From positions 1 through 25,724 of the IMG/VR virus record IMGVR_UViG_3300048839_000755: a DNA stretch of 25,724 nucleotides, one strand, 5' to 3'. This stretch comes from a virus. Of this stretch, positions 21,938-25,724 are shown one piece after another (positions within the stretch are counted from its first letter, which is position 1; each line of letters begins with the position of its first letter). The notes under the pieces are model-generated. The model ran no database searches. It saw only the letters and a list, made by a program, of their open reading frames with translations, and was not told the DNA's origin. Position numbers and translations under genes: made by a program.

Positions 21938-22348
21938 ATGAACCCCACCACACTGACCGCCAAGCAACTCAGCGATATCGAGCACCTATGGCGGTCCGGA
22001 ATGCGACCGGCTGATATCGCTCGGGAAACCGGCGCATCATACACGCAAGTCTATCGACGCCGGCCCGGTGACGTTCCGCTCCCGCCTCGTCCCGTACCGG
22101 GACAGATCCGATGGGCGGAAGACGGCTTCCCGATCGGAAACCTCACCTACGCTCTCGAAACTGGTCTGTCTCACAACGAAATCCGTGAGCTTCGGAACCT
22201 CATCGTTCGAGACGAAACCGTTGCCGAAACACTCGTCAGATTGATTCGCCCCACGCTGCGTGCTAAAAACGCAACAGCACACCAGCATGGGACATCTTCA
22301 CATGGCAATCACACAGGCAACAGTCACCGGTCCGGTTCTTTTTCCTGA
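21938..22348 (+). CDS. HTH-domain protein upstream of the fibre genes (136 aa)
   Basis: The ATG at 21938 has GGAG 8 nt upstream and directly follows the terminator hairpin. Residues 6-43 form a helix-turn-helix (LTAKQLSDIEHLWRSGM, RPADIARETGASYTQVYRR), similar in type to the HTH at the start of the phosphoesterase near 6034. A Pro-rich linker and a helical LSHNEIRELRNLIVRDET region follow. The last 27 residues are low-complexity His/Ser/Thr/Gly and overlap the fibre gene by 47 nt, so they may be read-through sequence after a 3' truncation. Function unknown: a regulator or terminase-small-subunit-like DNA binder are both possible. Confidence 0.68.
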   Translation: MNPTTLTAKQLSDIEHLWRSGMRPADIARETGASYTQVYRRRPGDVPLPPRPVPGQIRWAEDGFPIGNLTYALETGLSHNEIRELRNLIVRDETVAETLVRLIRPTLRAKNATAHQHGTSSHGNHTGNSHRSGSFS

Positions 22349-24611
22349 CGGGACAAAGCCGACCAACGGAACGATTTATTTCGAGCTCGCGTCGTGGGAT
22401 CGGCAATCCGGTGAAGCCGTTATCGCCCCCGGTCCGATCAGTGCCGTTCTCGACGCAAACGGTGATTTTTCCGTCGACCTGTGGGTGACGACGACCGGTG
22501 AAAATGACACGGTTTATGTCGTCTCGGTCGAATATCTCGAAGATCCCAGAACCACGCGAACCGTGTCGGTCGGTAACGTCGCGATCGGGACCGGGGGGCC
22601 ATACGAACTGTCCGCCCTGCCGCTCGTCGCGTCGTGGGTTCCAGCGAGCCCGGACATTCTCGCTGTGGTGACGGCTCTTGCGGCTGAGGCAGCGGCGTCG
22701 GAAACTGCGGCTGCGGCGTCGGAAACTGCGGCTGCGGCGTCGGAAACTGCGGCTGCGGCGTCACTTGATGAGTTCACCGATCTGTATCTCGGCGCGAAGG
22801 CGAGCGATCCCACGACCGACAACGACGGCGATCCTCTGCAAAACGGCGCACTGTATTTCAACACCACCGTCAGTCGTATGCGGGCCTATGACCTGAGCGG
22901 CACTATTTGGGTGGATTACGAAACTGCGGCTGCACTATCCGCAACACAAGCCGCTCTTTATGACGGCCCGAAATTCGATGACGTGGCGACCATGACGGCA
23001 AGCCCTGATTTAGCAGTCGGAGACTACGTGATTGTATTCGACGCCTACAACGGGGAACCGGAGGTGTTCGAAATCGTCGCTGCTGCCACCTACACGGCAA
23101 ATGCACAGGAAGTCATTAACCTGACCGGGATCAGCGGGCAGGCGGTGTCGCTGCGGATGTGGTTCAAGACCGTGGCGGAGTTGCTGGCTGACCCACGCGC
23201 CGGAAACGGCGTTGGCACAATCCACAAAGCCGAGGCGAATGCCTACAAAGAGGTTACGAGTGGTGAGGTCTTCACCACAAGCGGCGGGGTGAAGCTCAAG
23301 CAACTGTATAATACCACCGAAGGCACCATCCCGCAGGTTCGTCTGCACGTCAACGACGGCCAGTCGAACGCGCTGGTGAAATTTGCGGATGATGTTGACG
23401 GGAACGAACCGCTCGACCGCCAGACACCTAACGTAATTGTGCAACATGGCGACACCGGCGCATGGGTTCCGGCGGCGTCTTGGAAGGCCGCGCCGTTCGC
23501 TGGGGTTGGCGCTCCGCATGGCTCCGATGCGGTCGGTGGCGCTCCTAACATCGGGCTGTCGTTCGCACAGCGCTTCAACGCCGAATACGGCGGCACAGAT
23601 TATCTTGTCACCAACGCGCGGTCGGGTCGATCTATTGAAGCATGGATTGATACCGGCACCGGAACGCCGATGTATGACGAGATCAAGGCGAAGATCGAGG
23701 CGGCACTAGCAACGTCGGAACTGGTGGCTGCTGGCGTGACGACAGTTACAACAATTGTTCGCACCCAGTCAGAAGAAGATTACAACCACGTTTCGGGCGC
23801 TGGGCCTGATGGGCCGGGAGACCCGAACTACCCTTACATGCCGTTTGTGGACGATCCCGACTTCAACGTGAACACGGCCATTTACCAGACGTATTTCTGG
23901 GCGCTGGACAAGTATTTGAAGCGTCTGAAAGGCGAAGCATGGTGGGGGCCAGACAGCGTTCTGATCCTCAATTCAGGGTCGAACCTGCATACACGCTATG
24001 AGCCGATGAAGGCCATGCGCGACTTTGCGCGGCTCCACAACAACGTGGTGTTTGTGGATTGCTCTGGACAGCCCACGGGCGGCACGTCAGCGCCAAGCGA
24101 CTTCACGCATTTCAGCGGGCCGTCGATTGATACCATAGGCTACTATCTTGACTTCGACGCATACACGCGCCGCAATTCGGCCACCGATTTCAGCCCCTCT
24201 CTGGGCGGGCTTCTGATGAACCGTATCGGGGAGCCGTATAAGCGCGGTGACGATACCGTGGTGTTTCCGTCTGATACTGTTCTTGATGCTCGCCTCAAGC
24301 GCGTCAGCACTCCCAGGGGTCTTACACTGACCATCGCATCGGGTGCGATCACCGTGACGAATAGCGGCCACGCGATTGAAACAGAGGGTGGCGCGGGCAC
24401 CGACGATCTGGACACGATCAACGGAGGGAGTGATGGCGACATCCTGTTCTTGCGCGCTGCATCCAGTAGTCGCGATGTGAACGTCATAAACGGGGGCAAT
24501 ATCAACGTGGTATCTTCGCCTCGCACGCTTACGACGACGCGGGGCCTGATCCAGCTACGATATGACGGCAGCCTTAGCGAGTGGATCGAAGTTTCGTTCC
24601 GGGGTGCGTGA
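22302..24611 (+). CDS. Tail fibre with coiled-coil repeats and SGNH-type (sialate O-acetylesterase-like) esterase domain
   Basis: This 769-aa fibre starts with a beta-rich adaptor (1-115). A short Ala-rich heptad region follows (about 125-155, 21-bp DNA repeats), then the fibre module LYLGAKASDPTTDNDGD ... GALYFNTT. Residues 345-620 form an SGNH-hydrolase-like domain: DGQSNA with nucleophile S355, and PSDFTH giving D600 and H603. These enzymes remove acyl groups from polysaccharides, so it may trim O-acetyl groups on the surface receptor. The C-terminus is beta-rich. The start ATG at 22302 is chosen because it aligns with the paralogous fibre at 24732; its ribosome site is weak, and GTG 22260 or ATG 22287 are possible. 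Confidence 0.83.
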   Translation: MAITQATVTGPVLFPDGTKPTNGTIYFELASWDRQSGEAVIAPGPISAVLDANGDFSVDLWVTTTGENDTVYVVSVEYLEDPRTTRTVSVGNVAIGTGGPYELSALPLVASWVPASPDILAVVTALAAEAAASETAAAASETAAAASETAAAASLDEFTDLYLGAKASDPTTDNDGDPLQNGALYFNTTVSRMRAYDLSGTIWVDYETAAALSATQAALYDGPKFDDVATMTASPDLAVGDYVIVFDAYNGEPEVFEIVAAATYTANAQEVINLTGISGQAVSLRMWFKTVAELLADPRAGNGVGTIHKAEANAYKEVTSGEVFTTSGGVKLKQLYNTTEGTIPQVRLHVNDGQSNALVKFADDVDGNEPLDRQTPNVIVQHGDTGAWVPAASWKAAPFAGVGAPHGSDAVGGAPNIGLSFAQRFNAEYGGTDYLVTNARSGRSIEAWIDTGTGTPMYDEIKAKIEAALATSELVAAGVTTVTTIVRTQSEEDYNHVSGAGPDGPGDPNYPYMPFVDDPDFNVNTAIYQTYFWALDKYLKRLKGEAWWGPDSVLILNSGSNLHTRYEPMKAMRDFARLHNNVVFVDCSGQPTGGTSAPSDFTHFSGPSIDTIGYYLDFDAYTRRNSATDFSPSLGGLLMNRIGEPYKRGDDTVVFPSDTVLDARLKRVSTPRGLTLTIASGAITVTNSGHAIETEGGAGTDDLDTINGGSDGDILFLRAASSSRDVNVINGGNINVVSSPRTLTTTRGLIQLRYDGSLSEWIEVSFRGA
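22692..22762 (+). repeat. 21-bp tandem repeat (3.4 copies) encoding heptads in the first fibre
   Basis: Three perfect copies of the unit GCGGCGTCGGAAACTGCGGC-T (22692-22712, 22713-22733, 22734-22754) plus an 8-nt partial copy. Each encodes one heptad of the type AASETAA, an Ala-rich coiled coil. Perfect identity suggests recent expansion or slippage. Confidence 0.9.
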
Positions 24612-24638
24612 TCCAAAACCAAGACCAGGAGGTCTACG

Positions 24639-24711
24639 ATGGCCAACGCAGATCGTCACCGATGAAGACAAGGCCGTTGAAGCCGCTGTCGCTGATGAAA
24701 CCGCGTAGATT
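24639..24711 (+). pseudogene. Possible frameshifted remnant of a tiny gene between fibre genes
   Basis: The gap 24612-24731 holds a strong AGGAGG (24626-24631) correctly placed for the ATG at 24639, but that frame stops after 8 codons (24663-24665). One nucleotide out of phase, the frame continues as QIVTDEDKAVEAAVADETA and stops at 24709-24711. This looks like a single-base frameshift in a gene of about 23 codons, a sequencing error, or a leader peptide. The SD is partly in a small hairpin (AGACC 24622-24626 with GGTCT 24631-24635). A 35-codon frame from GTG 24604 is another reading. Confidence 0.35.
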
Positions 24712-24731
24712 AAACAAACTCGGAGAAAGAC

Positions 24732-25508
24732 ATGGCACTGACAACCGTTAACATTACCGGGACGTTCAACCTCCCTGACGCAACATGGACTGATTATGCG
24801 CAGGCTGAGTTTCTCGTATCAGGGTATGATACGGACACGGAGGTTGTTGTTCCGAGTGTAATCAAAAGCAATCTTTCTTCGACAGGCGCGCTTGACGTAG
24901 ACCTGTGGGCTAATGACGATGGGCTGCGAGGAACTGTATACCGCGTCCATGTGAATATTTATACGAATAATAGCTATGCGACCCTCGTCAAATCTGTTGA
25001 TTTTGGCAATATCCAGGTAACGTCCGCTGCGGATATCGCTACACTTCTGGACGCTCCCGTCACGGTGCCTGGTGTCTGGTATAGCACGATTACGGAAGCG
25101 GAGTACGATGCGGCCATTGCGGCGCAAACAGCGGCCGAAGCGGCGCAAACCGGTGCCGAGACCGCTCAGACGGGAGCCGAAGCTGCGCAAATAGGTGCCG
25201 AAGCGGCGCAAGCAGCGGCCGAAGCGGCGCAAACCGGTGCCGAGACCGCTCGGACGGGAGCCGAAACGGCGCAAACAGCGGCGGAAGCTGCTCAGACAGC
25301 GGCGGAAGCTGTACTGGTCGACCCTGGATTTGTTGCAGTTTCGAATGACTTGACGGGTGCCGACACGATAGGCATTGTAGCAGAAAATATGGACACTGTT
25401 GTGGACATATCCACCGGTCTAACGAACATCCATATAACTATGCTACAGATGTCCACCGCGTTTACGAATTCACAAACTCGCTATGTCGAAGCGCACGCAT
25501 TTTCTTGA
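24732..25508 (+). CDS. Second tail fibre/adaptor protein with heptad coiled coil (258 aa)
   Basis: The N-terminal 115 residues are a paralogue of the adaptor of the fibre at 22302: both start MA-x-T with an ITG/VTG strand, a LPD/FPD turn, and share DLW...TVY-x-V and SV-x-x-GN. Residues 127-194 are an Ala/Glu/Gln-rich heptad coiled coil (AAQTGAE units). The C-terminal 60 residues are unrecognised. The ATG has GGAG 6 nt upstream. It is probably a trimeric fibre segment that attaches through the shared adaptor. The repeat DNA is also found in the next gene. Confidence 0.8.
   Translation: MALTTVNITGTFNLPDATWTDYAQAEFLVSGYDTDTEVVVPSVIKSNLSSTGALDVDLWANDDGLRGTVYRVHVNIYTNNSYATLVKSVDFGNIQVTSAADIATLLDAPVTVPGVWYSTITEAEYDAAIAAQTAAEAAQTGAETAQTGAEAAQIGAEAAQAAAEAAQTGAETARTGAETAQTAAEAAQTAAEAVLVDPGFVAVSNDLTGADTIGIVAENMDTVVDISTGLTNIHITMLQMSTAFTNSQTRYVEAHAFS
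25111..25315 (+). repeat. Nested 21-bp/84-bp repeats encoding the coiled coil of the second fibre
   Basis: About nine to ten heptad-coding units occur in register. A higher-order repeat is visible: 25129-25181 matches 25213-25265 at 52 of 53 positions, an 84-bp offset (four 21-bp units). This suggests block duplication on top of 21-bp slippage. Confidence 0.88.
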
Positions 25509-25521
25509 GTGAGAGGCTAAA

Positions 25522-25724
25522 ATGACAGTCGAAACGGAAGTTGCCACCCTGACCATCGCCGTAGATGATCTAACGACCGCCGTCAATGTAAAAAAGGCGA
25601 CACTTGATTCCAGCGTGGTCGCCGCAGCGGCGTCTGAGACTGCGGCTGGTATATCCGAGACCAATGCAGCGGCGTCTGAGACTGCGGCCGAGACCGCTCA
25701 AACCGGTGCCGAGACCGCTCAGAC
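25522..25724 (+). CDS. Third tail-fibre gene, 5' part only (runs off the window)
   Basis: The ATG at 25522 opens a frame continuing to the window end (67 codons). It starts VETEVATLTIAVDDLTTAV, like the N-termini of many phage fibre proteins, and enters Ala/Glu-rich heptads (AAASETAAGISETNAAASETA, then AETAQTGAE). The ribosome site is weak (GAGAGG at 25511-25516). The final 25 nt are identical to part of the preceding fibre gene. The product is likely another fibre or fibre-tip subunit; its C-terminus lies outside the window. Confidence 0.78.
   Translation, partial: MTVETEVATLTIAVDDLTTAVNVKKATLDSSVVAAAASETAAGISETNAAASETAAETAQTGAETAQ
25627..25724 (+). repeat. Repeat DNA shared with the upstream fibre gene
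   Basis: GCGGCGTCTGAGACTGCGGC occurs at 25627-25646 and again, all but the last base, 42 nt later (25669-25687). The last 25 nt (25700-25724) are identical to 25147-25171 in the previous gene. The repeat may continue past the window. Confidence 0.85.

Noticed and set aside
24677-24711. Promoter before the second fibre gene (TTGAAG ... TAGATT)
   Set aside because: The spacer is 23 nt, too long for a sigma70 promoter.
25111-25724. CRISPR-like array from the spaced repeats
   Set aside because: The repeats are in frame, have no unique spacers, and encode coiled-coil heptads in fibre genes.

Overview
The window is a piece of a tailed double-stranded DNA phage (or prophage) genome. It is GC-rich and almost fully coding, and most neighbouring genes overlap by 1-4 nt (ATGA, GTGA or TGATG junctions). 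The host is probably an alphaproteobacterium, perhaps a Roseobacter/Rhodobacter-type one. The tail-tip genes are homologous and collinear with genes 12-15 of the Rhodobacter gene transfer agent (DUF2460, DUF2163, NlpC/P60, GTA TIM-barrel hub), and there is a DUF2312/GapR protein, a mainly alphaproteobacterial family. Host genus is inference only. No tRNA, rRNA, CRISPR array, integrase or insertion sequence was seen.

Layout. (1) 1-7077, plus strand: the GTA-like tail-tip module, a DUF2793 protein and an HTH plus metallophosphoesterase protein. (2) 14388-7074, minus strand: early/replication genes in transcription order. These are an Ala/Pro-rich protein, an 81-aa protein, a DUF2800 Cas4/RecB-like nuclease, a 66-aa protein, GapR, a DUF2815-like ssDNA-binding protein, a family B DNA polymerase split in two by a GIY-YIG homing endonuclease, three small unknown proteins and a dNMP kinase. 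(3) 14389-14472: a compact divergent control region with overlapping back-to-back sigma70-like promoters. (4) 14473-21532, plus strand: a coupled operon with a 58-aa protein, a DEAD/DEAH helicase, a small membrane protein, a MazG-like (DUF550) pyrophosphohydrolase, an HD phosphohydrolase, a VRR-NUC nuclease, a TetR-type HTH mini-protein, a beta-class DNA methyltransferase, a 73-aa protein, an HNH-AP2 homing endonuclease and a primase-polymerase/SF3 helicase. (5) 21518-21920: a single-gene unit with its own promoter and terminator. (6) 21938-25724, plus strand: an HTH protein and at least three tail-fibre genes. The fibres share heptad-repeat DNA, and the first carries an SGNH-type esterase domain.

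How it fits together. The leftward and rightward operons together encode most of a replisome (polymerase, primase-helicase, SSB, helicase), nucleotide metabolism (dNMP kinase, two (d)NTP hydrolases), recombination nucleases and DNA methylation. The tail modules lie outside them. The most notable point is that both DNA-synthesis genes are occupied by mobile endonucleases. A GIY-YIG enzyme separates the exonuclease+palm of the PolB from its thumb, and all three reading frames are joined by 4-nt overlaps. An HNH-AP2 enzyme sits exactly at the start of the primase-polymerase and appears to have captured a copy of its first codons. Two near-identical UUCG-tetraloop hairpins, which pair fully only in leftward RNA, punctuate the leftward operon.
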